Part shown: positions 54,203 through 62,942 of the stretch, piece by piece
Position numbering within the stretch: position 1 is the stretch's first letter
Layout of the letters: the number at the start of each line of letters is the position of its first letter
From: Rhodopirellula sp. SM50
GTDB lineage: Bacteria > Planctomycetota > Planctomycetia > Pirellulales > Pirellulaceae
Direction of reading: 5' to 3'
DNA: 64,000 bases
Assembly (NCBI RefSeq): GCF_002289565.1
Contig: NZ_NTFY01000002.1
Location: 43,413-107,412, forward strand
Position numbers and translations under genes: made by a program
The notes under the pieces: model-generated
Seen by the model: only the letters and a program-made list of their open reading frames with translations
What the model was told of the DNA's origin: nothing
Database searches by the model: none

Positions 54203-55564
54203 TTACGGGGTTCGGTCCACTTCGCCGGTCTGATCCGGCAAACTGGCCAGCACCGGGGTGTCCAACGACGCCGAACCCGGTCGGACGGCAACGGTTCTCA
54301 CTCCCATCTCATCCGAATCCACAATCAGCCGCGGCACCCGCAACAGCAGCCCCAACGCGATCAAACGACCGAGCGATGAGAGCCCGAACAACACCAGATA
54401 ACCGTGGAAGCTGAGGTCAAAATGGAACAGCACGGCGCCACCCAGCAGAGCTCCCATCACCCACGCGGTTGTATTGAGCAGGTTGTAAATCGTCAGCACA
54501 CTGGTGCGTTCTTCGACCGCAATCGATTCGAAAAACAATAGAAAAAAAGCGAGTTCATAGGCGGCCCAGAACACGCCGCTGGCCGCTTGGGCAAAAACCA
54601 ACCAGCCGTAGTGTTGCGAGACGACCCAACAGGCGCTGATCGGCACGATGCCGATGCTGCCGATCCAGAGCAGATTCTTGGCACCGGTCCGGCTGGCAAC
54701 CCGCCCCCAAAACGACAAGGAAACGACTTTTGCCAAAAACGCGATCGAAAACAGCCCCGTCAACTCGCCGTAGGAAAACTCAAGCTTGTTCAACATGAAC
54801 GGCGTAAAAAACGGCCCCGACATTTGCACCGCGGCCTGAATGGCAAACAGATAGACCAGCAACTTTCCACCGCTGCTCTCACGCAAATGATGAAAGACGC
54901 GTTTCCAGGGGATCGCGCGCATTCCCGGTGGCAACGGAACCGGCTCGCTCTGTTTGAGCAGCATCCAGGCCGAGACCAGCCGGCATCCCCCCGCCACGCC
55001 AAACAAGACGGTGAACGCGACGAGCCGTAAATCCAGTGCCGTGAACCCTTGCAGCAACACACCGCCGATCAGGAATCCGACGAACACACATCCCTGGGAA
55101 ACTCGCGTGCGATTGGCAAAATAACGGGCTCGGATCGGCCGGGGAACAATCGTGCCGATCCAGGTGTTCCAAGCCGGCCCGGTCGCCAATCCGGTTCCCC
55201 AATAGACCGACACCACCAAGATCAACATCACCGCATCAATCGCCCCGATCCATGCGGCAATCACCAGTGGCACGAACGTCAACGCTTGAAGAAATGCGCA
55301 AATGACGACCCAGCGTTTGTGCGACTGCAGAACCCGGATCGCCGTGGGGGACGTCAACTGCATCAGCCCCCCGGCGATCAACGGCAAACTGCTGACCATT
55401 CCAGCGGCCATTTCGCCCAAGCCGATCGCCAACGCGAACGCGGCAATGTAGGTCTCCCCGAACCCCACCATGCCGCCAAATGCCGCACCGTCAATCATGC
55501 TGGCACTCAAGTCACCGCGCAGGCGGCGCCTTTCGAGAGTTCCGTTCTCCGGCTGCGCTGTCAA
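54203..55564 (-). CDS. Major facilitator superfamily transporter, 453 aa
   Basis: About twelve membrane spans. The N-terminal motif GGMVGFGETYIAAFALAIGLGEMAAGMVSSLPLIAGGLMQL and the middle WNTWIGTIVPRPIRARYFANRTRVSQG (MFS loop 2/3 type, with RARYF) are family features. The start is TTG at 55564; the ATG at 55498 is the alternative. The substrate is unknown. The C-terminal ~40 residues are a soluble tail. Confidence 0.85.
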   Translation of the reverse strand: MTAQPENGTLERRRLRGDLSASMIDGAAFGGMVGFGETYIAAFALAIGLGEMAAGMVSSLPLIAGGLMQLTSPTAIRVLQSHKRWVVICAFLQALTFVPLVIAAWIGAIDAVMLILVVSVYWGTGLATGPAWNTWIGTIVPRPIRARYFANRTRVSQGCVFVGFLIGGVLLQGFTALDLRLVAFTVLFGVAGGCRLVSAWMLLKQSEPVPLPPGMRAIPWKRVFHHLRESSGGKLLVYLFAIQAAVQMSGPFFTPFMLNKLEFSYGELTGLFSIAFLAKVVSLSFWGRVASRTGAKNLLWIGSIGIVPISACWVVSQHYGWLVFAQAASGVFWAAYELAFFLLFFESIAVEERTSVLTIYNLLNTTAWVMGALLGGAVLFHFDLSFHGYLVLFGLSSLGRLIALGLLLRVPRLIVDSDEMGVRTVAVRPGSASLDTPVLASLPDQTGEVDRTP

Positions 55565-55740
55565 ACCATTCTCCGCGGTAGTCTTGCGTTGCGAACGTTG
55601 CGTATCGAGGTGCGTTGGTCGTTCGTTGTGCGACGTTATAGAGATCGTTGCCAGATCATCAACCCAGGTCCAGCCGACGGGCGTCGCTCCACAAACGGGG
55701 GGCAGCGCATCGGTTCGGCCTGTGTGGGCTCTGGACCCTC

Positions 55741-56460
55741 ATGGCCATTGGCAACGCAATGCAACGCATCCCGTTTTTTCCGCTATTGATCGCGGCCAGT
55801 TTGGCCGTGGGATGGTTCATTCCCTCGTTCTATGATTGGACCGGTTCCGACCAAAGTCGGCCATCGCCACTGATCCGACCGTTCGCCATCGGGATGCTCG
55901 TTTCGGTATCGATTTTTTCCTTGGCGCTTCCCTGGATGCCATCGCCATCGCCGCGGCACGCCAACGGTCCAGCGGCACCACCGCGATTCACGATTCGAAC
56001 CGTACTGATTGCCACGGCCGTCGTCGCCGTGCTGTTGGCTGCCGTCGCGAAGTTTCCGTTGGTCACCAGCGGCGGCGTGTACGCGATCGTCTGGTGTTGG
56101 GTCGTTTGGTCGCTGATGAAATGTCGGCAATCTCGTGTGCCGACCGCGGCGGTCTTGGCGTGTATGTACTTCCCGTTTGTGTGGATTGCGTCCCGGAATG
56201 GCCCGTCCGGGATCCTGGAAGCCCTGGTGGGAATGGCATTGGGATTGCCGGCGTTTTTCATCACCCTGATCGCCGGCCGTTTGAGCGGACAACACATCCA
56301 GGAACTAACGTGGCTGTCGATGCTGTTCACCGCGATCGAGTTGGCGATCGGACTGTGGGTCGTCCGGCTAGGTCCCAAAGTCACGATCGCCTATTGTCTG
56401 TGGGTGCTCGTGATTTCCATCTTCGGATCGTTTGTGCTCAATGCATTGGTGCGGATTTAG
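55741..56460 (+). CDS. Hypothetical integral membrane protein, 239 aa
   Basis: I chose the ATG at 55741; the open frame extends to 55648 but those codons look non-coding. Six or seven spans are visible (IPFFPLLIAASLAVGWFIPSF, GMLVSVSIFSLALPWM, TVLIATAVVAVLLAAVAK, GVYAIVWCWVVWSLMK, AAVLACMYFPFVWIA, ALVGMALGLPAFFITLIAG, MLFTAIELAIGLWVV, AYCLWVLVISIFGSFVLNAL). The segment TIRTVLIATAVVAVLLA is the kind of helix found in many planctomycete membrane proteins. No function is recognised. A BtuF-like gene follows after 108 bases. Confidence 0.68.
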   Translation: MAIGNAMQRIPFFPLLIAASLAVGWFIPSFYDWTGSDQSRPSPLIRPFAIGMLVSVSIFSLALPWMPSPSPRHANGPAAPPRFTIRTVLIATAVVAVLLAAVAKFPLVTSGGVYAIVWCWVVWSLMKCRQSRVPTAAVLACMYFPFVWIASRNGPSGILEALVGMALGLPAFFITLIAGRLSGQHIQELTWLSMLFTAIELAIGLWVVRLGPKVTIAYCLWVLVISIFGSFVLNALVRI

Positions 56461-56568
56461 GCATGCTGCCAATAGAAGCTCACGCTGGCTTGACGCTCGT
56501 CGGTCTGCAAAGATGATGGGACAGCCTCAACGGACCATCAAACCTCTCTCTCCAACGACCGATCCTGA

Positions 56569-57480
56569 ATGCGGATTGTCTCCCTGCTCCCCAGTGCCAC
56601 GGAAATCATTTGCGCGCTCGGTTTGCGTGATCAACTTGTCGGAGTCTCTCACGAATGCGACTATCCGTCGACGGTCTCCGGTCTGCCCAAGGTAACGCGG
56701 ACGACTGTGCCACACGACGCATCGAGCGGCGAAATTGACTCGCTGGTGCGTGAACAACTGCAGCGTCAACAGTCGCTCTACAGCCTGAATTCGCACCTGT
56801 TGCGTTCGCTCGATCCGGACTTGATCGTCACGCAGACGCTGTGCAATGTGTGTGCGGTTGCCGAGGGTGAAGTGAAGCAAGCATTGTGTACTCTCTCGGG
56901 TGACAGACAGGTCGTCCATTTAGAACCCACCTGTCTGGCCGACGTCCTCAAGAGTATCCGCAAGGTCGCCTTGGCGGCCCAGTGCGAACGGCAAGCGGAG
57001 GCCTACCTGGACCACTTGAATCAACGACTGAAGACAGTGCGAGAACGCTCCCAATCGATCGATCATCGGCCCAGCGTCATGTTATTGGAATGGATCGACC
57101 CGCCGTTTTGCGCTGGGCACTGGAACCCCGAGCTGGTGAAACTGGCCGGCGGCATGGGTATCATCGGCTCGGCGGGCGAGCGTTCGGTCGGCGTGAACTG
57201 GGATCGCGTCGTCTCGGCGGATCCCGAAGTGATGCTGATCGCTTGTTGTGGATTCGACGTCCAGCGAACGCTCCAAGATATTTCGCTTCTGCAATCGTTT
57301 CCGGGCTGGAGGTCGCTTCGCTGCGTGCGATCGGGACGTGTCTTCGTGGTCGACGGTTCGGCCTATTTCAATCGTCCCGGACCGCGTCTGGTGGATAGTC
57401 TTGAGATCCTGGCGCATACGCTGCATCCACAGGTTCATCCGCTGCCGGACGGACTACCCGCTGCATTTCGAATTTCCTGA
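56569..57480 (+). CDS. BtuF-like cobalamin-binding protein without signal peptide, 303 aa
   Basis: The start RIVSLLPSATEIICALGL and the pattern LVGVSHECDYP are those of the periplasmic-binding BtuF/FhuD family, as are LDPDLIVTQTLCNVCAV (near 85) and WNPELVKLAGG (near 190). In contrast to true BtuF there is no signal peptide: the frame begins directly with the fold, so it may be cytoplasmic. It probably binds a cobalamin or related corrinoid, but could bind a different tetrapyrrole or siderophore. No transporter genes are nearby. Confidence 0.83.
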   Translation: MRIVSLLPSATEIICALGLRDQLVGVSHECDYPSTVSGLPKVTRTTVPHDASSGEIDSLVREQLQRQQSLYSLNSHLLRSLDPDLIVTQTLCNVCAVAEGEVKQALCTLSGDRQVVHLEPTCLADVLKSIRKVALAAQCERQAEAYLDHLNQRLKTVRERSQSIDHRPSVMLLEWIDPPFCAGHWNPELVKLAGGMGIIGSAGERSVGVNWDRVVSADPEVMLIACCGFDVQRTLQDISLLQSFPGWRSLRCVRSGRVFVVDGSAYFNRPGPRLVDSLEILAHTLHPQVHPLPDGLPAAFRIS

Positions 57481-57743
57481 CAGTGCCCCCAAGTGCTTCA
57501 TACAGATTTATTTTTCGGGTTGCGTTTGTCGAGCGGGTCAAAGACATGTCAATCCAATCGTCGAGCGGAGTTTGAAGGGGTGCCAGCCTGCGGTCCCCCT
57601 GAGTGGCGATTGTAATCGAAACCGCCGATGCATCTTGACCGCGGCGCGGCGGCGATGAGAATCGATTATCCTGGCGCTGATCCACCGCGGTTGCCACCGT
57701 CGCAGCCGCCCATTTCCAATTCACCAGCCGTTCGAGAACCGAA

Positions 57744-58511
57744 GTGTCGCGAAACTTGATTGAACAAACGCTCGTCCATGGGACCCTCGTCTGCCTGTTT
57801 GCCGTCAGCGGATTTGCCGACGGCGGCAGCATTGATCCCTCCCAAGAGGCTTGGTACGCCAAATACAAGAGCCAGCAGAACGCCCCCAAACCGGAAGAAA
57901 TGCTACTGAACACCGATCCGGAGCCGGATTTGACCGAAGGCTTTCGCGATCTGTTCAATGGCAACGATCTGACTGGATGGTCTCCCAAAGGCGGGACTTG
58001 CAAATTCGAAGCCCAAGACGGCGTCCTGGTGGGAACCGTCGTGCCCGGATCGCCGAGCACCTACTTGAGCACCGACAAGAACGATTTCAAAGACTTTATT
58101 TTCACCTGCGAGATGAAATGGGAAGTCGATGGCAACTCAGGCGTCATGTTCCGGGCCCAGACCAAACCCGGCAAAAACGGTGAGACGGTGTTCGGCCCAC
58201 AAGCCGAAATGGAAGGGATCAGCGGAGACCGATTCTGGAACGGCGGCATCTACGGACAAAGCTGCGGCGGTTACTTCTATCCCGTCTGGTTGACTGAACA
58301 CAAGCAGGCCCGCGCCGCCCTGGATCGCGAAGGCTGGAACCGGTTGACGATCTCGGCCAAAGGCAACGTGATCAAGACTTGGGTCAACGGGGTCCCGGTC
58401 GCACACTGGGTCGACGACGGAACCTACGCGCAAGGTTTCTTCGGTTTGCAGATCCACAAAGGCGCCAAAGGCATCGTGCACTGGAAAGGCATTCGCGTCA
58501 AAGAGCTGTAG
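57744..58511 (+). CDS. DUF1080 (3-keto-disaccharide hydrolase type) exported protein, 255 aa
   Basis: The start is GTG 57744 and the signal peptide spans roughly residues 1-25. The DUF1080 fold is clear: FRDLFNGNDLTGWSPKGG (near 65), TCEMKWEVDGNSGVMFRAQ (near 120) and QGFFGLQIHKGAKGIVHWKGIRVKEL at the C-terminus. Such proteins are common in planctomycetes and bind or cleave glycans. It is a lone gene between the BtuF-like gene and the convergent HTTM gene. The 263-base gap upstream shows no other feature. Confidence 0.9.
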   Translation: MSRNLIEQTLVHGTLVCLFAVSGFADGGSIDPSQEAWYAKYKSQQNAPKPEEMLLNTDPEPDLTEGFRDLFNGNDLTGWSPKGGTCKFEAQDGVLVGTVVPGSPSTYLSTDKNDFKDFIFTCEMKWEVDGNSGVMFRAQTKPGKNGETVFGPQAEMEGISGDRFWNGGIYGQSCGGYFYPVWLTEHKQARAALDREGWNRLTISAKGNVIKTWVNGVPVAHWVDDGTYAQGFFGLQIHKGAKGIVHWKGIRVKEL

Positions 58512-58650
58512 GGAACGCACGGAGAAGATCTGGGAAAGGCACCCAGCCTGTCGACGCCGGGATGACAGCCTGGACGTTCCCTGGAAGCCTATCCCACTGC
58601 GACGTACCGAATCGATCGTCAGGTCATTGCCGCGTTTCTCTACGTCCTGT

Positions 58651-60186
58651 TCAAGGCGATTGCGCGGCCCGCTGCTGCTCGCCCAAGCGGTCGAACTCTG
58701 CTTCGGCTTCACTCGGCCGCATCGAGCGAAGCTCGCCGAACGTCGCCGGCAGTTCGGTCTGTTGCCACCACTGGTCAAACGGAACCCGCCACGGCTCCGG
58801 CGGCAACGGCCCTGGGTCTTGCGTCACCCAGTCGTCCGAAAACCAGCCCCGTTGGACCTGAGTCAAATCGATCGTCGGGTCGACCAGCGGTTGGGCGGGG
58901 CGCCCGTTGAGTGAGACGAGATGCAAGGCATAAACCTTGCACTCCGGCTGGCCCATCTGTGCGGCGAGGGATTGAAGTTTGAGCGCCGCCTGGCGAACCA
59001 GTTCAGGATCCCGCGGTGCGCGGATGAGTTGGTTCGGTGTCATCACGATTTTGGCCGGCACGATCAAATAGTCGTCGTCGGTTTGCATCTTGAACCACAG
59101 CAAACAGTCTTTGTGCCGCAGCATCATCCGCCAAGCAAATCGCTGGCCCCGCTCATTCCAGCTCGGGTTGCCGGGTAACACCCAAGGCCGAATCGGCAGC
59201 AGCAGCTGGATCACGACGTAAACAACCGCCAGCCGGATGGCGAAGCGGTGCACGCCAGAAACGGGAGGGTCCGGCTGAGCGGTTTCGTCACTGCTACCGC
59301 CCCCGCTGCTTCTCAGCACACCCCGGAACCGCTGGATCACCTGAGGGACAAACGAAACCGGAAAAAACACATACAGCGTCGCCAACATGAACCACGGAAA
59401 GACGCCGATTCGAAAGATGGTGGCATTGGTCAGGTGAAACATCAACGCCGCCACCACCGCCAACGGCCGTGTCTTGTTCCACATCAACGCCGGGACAATC
59501 GATAAATCAAACAGCAAACCTCCCCAGGCCATCACAAACGCTGCACCGGGTAACTGAAACAGCGCTCCGATCACCGGCGTGTCGACGCGCGCCTTGACGA
59601 ACAGGTCTGCCGGTTGGCCGGCCAGCCAATCGGAATCGAGCTTGGCGATTCCGCCGAACACATACGGCAGGGCGAGTTGAAATCGAACCAACCACCACTG
59701 CCACAGACGCATGATGGGATCGTCAACGCCCCGCCGGAACAGCAGGCGGTCCAGCGAGAGCGTGCGGCCGCAAGGCAAGAAACAGCACAGCAGCGCGGTG
59801 CAGGCGAGCAGGTAGTCGTGGTTGTTGTAGATCTGGCGTTCGACCAACAACACATACGTCATCGTGGCGGCCAGGACGGCGGCGCTGAAACGGGTGAGGA
59901 ACCCCAATGCGAACGCGATCGCCGCGCCGCGGGCGATCTGAAAATGCCACCAGATCCCTTCGCCCGGCCACAGATCCACCCACTCGAACCCGGCGTACTT
60001 GAACAACACCGTCGGCTGGACGAATAGAATCCGCCAGCGGTCGTCCGCCAAATAGTCGGTCGCCCAAAACCAAAAGGTCACGCCGAGGACCAAACGCAAA
60101 ACGGCCAGCGGACTCGCATCCACCGGCCGCATCCCATCGAGTTCACGAGGCGGTTGAGTCGACAAAGCACTAGTTGAGCAGCGCAT
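58651..60186 (-). CDS. HTTM-domain membrane protein, vitamin K-dependent gamma-carboxylase-like, 511 aa
   Basis: The N-terminal ~290 residues contain six or more membrane spans and HTTM features: LAVLRLVLGVTFWFWATDYL, YNNHDYLLACTALLCCFLPCGR (near 120), WLVRFQLALPYVFGGIAKLDSDWLAGQPADLF and VFPWFMLATLYVFFPVSF. The C-terminal domain (about 350-490) is soluble (RHKDCLLWFKMQTDDDYLIVP). I start at 60186, which overlaps the upstream gene by 17 bases; an internal ATG at 60132 is also possible. The substrate of bacterial HTTM proteins is not known. It is coupled to the Met-rich gene. Confidence 0.85.
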   Translation of the reverse strand: MRCSTSALSTQPPRELDGMRPVDASPLAVLRLVLGVTFWFWATDYLADDRWRILFVQPTVLFKYAGFEWVDLWPGEGIWWHFQIARGAAIAFALGFLTRFSAAVLAATMTYVLLVERQIYNNHDYLLACTALLCCFLPCGRTLSLDRLLFRRGVDDPIMRLWQWWLVRFQLALPYVFGGIAKLDSDWLAGQPADLFVKARVDTPVIGALFQLPGAAFVMAWGGLLFDLSIVPALMWNKTRPLAVVAALMFHLTNATIFRIGVFPWFMLATLYVFFPVSFVPQVIQRFRGVLRSSGGGSSDETAQPDPPVSGVHRFAIRLAVVYVVIQLLLPIRPWVLPGNPSWNERGQRFAWRMMLRHKDCLLWFKMQTDDDYLIVPAKIVMTPNQLIRAPRDPELVRQAALKLQSLAAQMGQPECKVYALHLVSLNGRPAQPLVDPTIDLTQVQRGWFSDDWVTQDPGPLPPEPWRVPFDQWWQQTELPATFGELRSMRPSEAEAEFDRLGEQQRAAQSP

Positions 60187-61924
60187 CCATATCGGCCGGC
60201 ACGGCTGCCGCCGGTGGTGCCGCCGGAGCGGGCTCACCTTCGGCAGGTGCTTCGCCGGCGGCGGGTGCTTCGGCGTCCGCAGCCGGATCGAGGGGATTAC
60301 CGAAACGGAAAACGGGAGCGTTGGTCGAGGCCCGCTTCGTAACGGATCTCCCTTCGGCAAGCGCTTCCAGCGTCGCGACCTGTTCCTCAAGTGCGGTGAC
60401 GTATTTCTTACGGGTGTCCAGCGTGTTGTCGTTCAATTGGCCGGTCACTTCAAACAGCGACGTCAGCCATTGTTTGGTCGCGGCCAGCGCGTCGGCGGGG
60501 GCCGAAGCCATCAAGCCGCCGGTCGCTTGGATCGATTCAACATCTTCGACGACTTTCCCTTGACCGGTGACTCCCATCAGCACTTGCTGCAGGACGTGGT
60601 TCAGTTTTTTCCGGCTTGCGACAATCTCGGCGGGCTGAGGTTTGGCAGCCAATGGACGCATTCCCATGCCCATGCCCATCCCCATCATGCTCATGTCCAT
60701 CGACTCGTCCATGCCTTCCATTTCCATCCCCTCCATCTCCATTTCCATTCCGTACATATCGTCCATCTCCATCATCGATTCGCCTCGCATGCCGAGGGCA
60801 GCGGCCGTTTTCTCGTTCGGATCTTTGGTCTCCTTCAAGAAGCTCTCCGGGGCGGCGGGTTGACGGACGCCTTGAGTGGTCGTGGTTTTGTCCAATTTGG
60901 CCAACCGCGCCAGTTCGGATTGGTAGGCGGCCAAAACGCGTTTGGACCATTGCTTCAACACCTCTTGGGTTTCCACGTCACCTTCGGGCATCTTGCCGGG
61001 AAGCCGGGCGATGGCGGCGGCGGAATGAAGCGCGATCAGATTCGGTTTGTTTTCGTCGGTGCTGATGCTGACGAATTGTTTGCCAATCGATGCGTCGGTA
61101 CTCATCTGGGTCAGAATGCTCACCGCGTAGCGCTGCAAGAAGGCATGTGCCAATTCGTCGCGCCCGGTGGGCGGATCTGACTCAAGTAACTGAGTCATCG
61201 ACTGGGTCAACTCGTCTTTGACGCCCGCAAGTGTCGCATCGTTGGACGGGGAGTAACGGACGTACCGTTCAATGCCCTGCAGCGCCGCAGCGCGGACTCC
61301 GTCGGAGTTGTTGGCATCGTCGTAGATCGATTTCAAATCCGTTAGCACGAACGAGTACGGTCGGGGGATGCCGCCGCGTTGCGCCGGGGGGCGCGCCAGT
61401 CTGGCGATGAATTGAATCGCATTGATCCGAGCGGCCGGCTGGTAATTCCCCATCGCGACCGGCTTGAGCCCGCCGTAGAGCCACCTCATGACATTGCCGG
61501 CACCAGGCGTCTGAGACCGAACCGCACTGTCCATCACCCCGCGAACGTGCCCCATCACGTCATTGATTTGATGCGTGGCGTCGGGCTGAGTGATCTTGGC
61601 CGGCACGTACTGCTGAAAGTACCGCTGCACGACGGCAATTTTATTCTGCGAAAAACCACTCAGATCGCGTGACGTCGCATAGGTTCTCGCTTCCCGTTGA
61701 ACCGTCGCCAAATTGTCGTCGATCAGGGGCTCGACATCGAGCACATCGTACTTGGCCGCTTGTCCCGATGCCGTCGCTGCGACGATCCCGGCGGCAGCCA
61801 GCGCGACGAACAATGCCAAAACACGGATCCCTAGCTGTTTTCGACGCAATTCGGTCTGCGGAACCGACACTGCGACCGCTCGACATGGGGCAGGGTTGAT
61901 GGTGGCACGTTGAGTTCGTGTCAT
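60170..61924 (-). CDS. Membrane-anchored protein with extreme Met-rich tract, 584 aa
   Basis: A single N-terminal span at about residues 33-53 (IRVLALFVALAAAGIVAATASGQ) precedes a helical repeat-like domain (residues 60-340). Around residues 378-422 is a tract made of Met, Glu, Gly, Asp (MMEMDDMYGMEMEMEGMEME ... MGMGMGMGM) with about 20 methionines in 45 residues. Another helical domain (430-545) and an Ala/Pro/Glu tail follow. No family is recognised. Met-rich segments bind copper or silver ions in some proteins; here this is only a guess. The stop lies inside the next (HTTM) gene start, so the two are co-expressed. Confidence 0.72.
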   Translation of the reverse strand: MTRTQRATINPAPCRAVAVSVPQTELRRKQLGIRVLALFVALAAAGIVAATASGQAAKYDVLDVEPLIDDNLATVQREARTYATSRDLSGFSQNKIAVVQRYFQQYVPAKITQPDATHQINDVMGHVRGVMDSAVRSQTPGAGNVMRWLYGGLKPVAMGNYQPAARINAIQFIARLARPPAQRGGIPRPYSFVLTDLKSIYDDANNSDGVRAAALQGIERYVRYSPSNDATLAGVKDELTQSMTQLLESDPPTGRDELAHAFLQRYAVSILTQMSTDASIGKQFVSISTDENKPNLIALHSAAAIARLPGKMPEGDVETQEVLKQWSKRVLAAYQSELARLAKLDKTTTTQGVRQPAAPESFLKETKDPNEKTAAALGMRGESMMEMDDMYGMEMEMEGMEMEGMDESMDMSMMGMGMGMGMRPLAAKPQPAEIVASRKKLNHVLQQVLMGVTGQGKVVEDVESIQATGGLMASAPADALAATKQWLTSLFEVTGQLNDNTLDTRKKYVTALEEQVATLEALAEGRSVTKRASTNAPVFRFGNPLDPAADAEAPAAGEAPAEGEPAPAAPPAAAVPADMDALLN

Positions 61925-62522
61925 GACGAATCCGTTGTTATGTGTTGAGCAGACGGTTGAGCAGACGGTGGCAGAAGAGAGGAAAAAGGTCGCGAGTCGA
62001 TGGGCATCCGGCCGAAGGCGAGTCTGCTTTTACTCCGCGACGCATCATTATCCTATGGTTAAACGAAGCTCGTCAAACAAAATTAGAGAGCAATTGCACC
62101 ATCGGATGCCAAATTTGGCGAATTTCACGGTTGCCGCCCAAAATGCAGTACCCCCTGCTCGATTTGAACGAGCGTTTCCAGGCGGAAAGCCTGACGTCCT
62201 AGGCCAAACTAGACGAAGGGGGCCATCTGGTGTCGCTAACTATAGTTGTTGCGGAAGATCTTGCCATCGGAGGTTGACGCACCCCCGTCTGCCGAGGTAA
62301 TTGCGTGCCATATCGCACCGGGTGCGCCAAAAAAGTTCGCTTTGCCGCATTCTGCCCCATTAATTGGCGCGCACTGTGCGGTTACTCTTCGTTAAACTGA
62401 AGCTTCGGTGGAGAAAGCGACGATGGTGATGTGGGACAGAGGGAGGAAAAACGACACACGCTACCAAGTTCATGAGAGGCTCTCTCCCCAACTCTTTTCT
62501 TTTTTCGAAGGTGGCGATCGAG
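61925..62522. other. Gap with a tRNA gene and no protein gene
   Basis: The only supported feature in these 598 bases is the minus-strand tRNA-Glu at 62149-62223. Open frames crossing it are not coding. A possible -10 for the tRNA (TATAGT on the minus strand at 62239-62244) lies 15 bases upstream of its 5' end. Confidence 0.6.
62149..62223 (-). tRNA. tRNA-Glu (anticodon TTC)
   Basis: The 75-base minus-strand sequence folds as a full cloverleaf. The acceptor is GCCCCCT/AGGGGGT (one G-U at the end). The D-arm GTCT/GGAC has an 11-base loop with GG. The anticodon stem TCAGG/CCTGG encloses loop CTTTCCG with anticodon TTC. The variable loop has 4 bases, and the T-arm GCTCG-TTCAAAT-CGAGC is perfect, discriminator A. 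CCA is not encoded. The TTCGTCTAG and AGGAC words match bacterial tRNA-Glu. Position 37 is C where A is usual. Confidence 0.86.
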
Positions 62523-62759
62523 ATGTCAACTCAATGGTTTTATATGGCGAGCGGCTGGATCCGAAAGGCTCGACGCATCGGCCCCATCTCTGAAGCCGAC
62601 CTGCTGAACCGAATCGACAAAGGACAAATTGATCCGTCGACACTTGTTCAGAGCAGTAAAACACGCAATAAGTGGATTCCGATGAATAAAGTCGGCCCGG
62701 CGATGGAACATTGGCGGCGCAGCCATCCCGAGGACTCCGGCAAAAAAGCGGCGCAGTAA
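62523..62759 (+). CDS. GYF-domain (GYF_2) protein, 78 aa
   Basis: I chose the ATG at 62523 (STQWFYMASGWIRKARRIGPISEADLLNRI). The pattern W-F-Y, GPISEADLLNRIDKGQIDPSTLVQ and KWIPMNKV is the GYF_2 domain, a small proline-peptide-binding fold. There is no membrane span, so it is a free domain, which is unusual because GYF_2 is mostly fused to membrane domains in this phylum. It lies alone between the tRNA region and the membrane protein at 62943. Confidence 0.82.
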   Translation: MSTQWFYMASGWIRKARRIGPISEADLLNRIDKGQIDPSTLVQSSKTRNKWIPMNKVGPAMEHWRRSHPEDSGKKAAQ

Positions 62760-62942
62760 CGTTTGCGTTCCCCGGCGAGCGGCTCGATGCCAACGACTGA
62801 GGCCTCGAAGGATTACATTGTCACCCAGGAGCCCGCGGCGTGCGCCGTCGACTCACTCGACAAACCGTTGGCAAGTCCCGCTCCAGTCTTGAGTTCTGAC
62901 AGAGGACTCTCGCGGTCCAGGTAATCACAGAGTTTCAGTTCC

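Noticed and set aside
61923..62300. 125-codon plus-strand frame over the tRNA region
   Set aside because: The tRNA on the other strand explains the conserved words; the peptide has no family signature.
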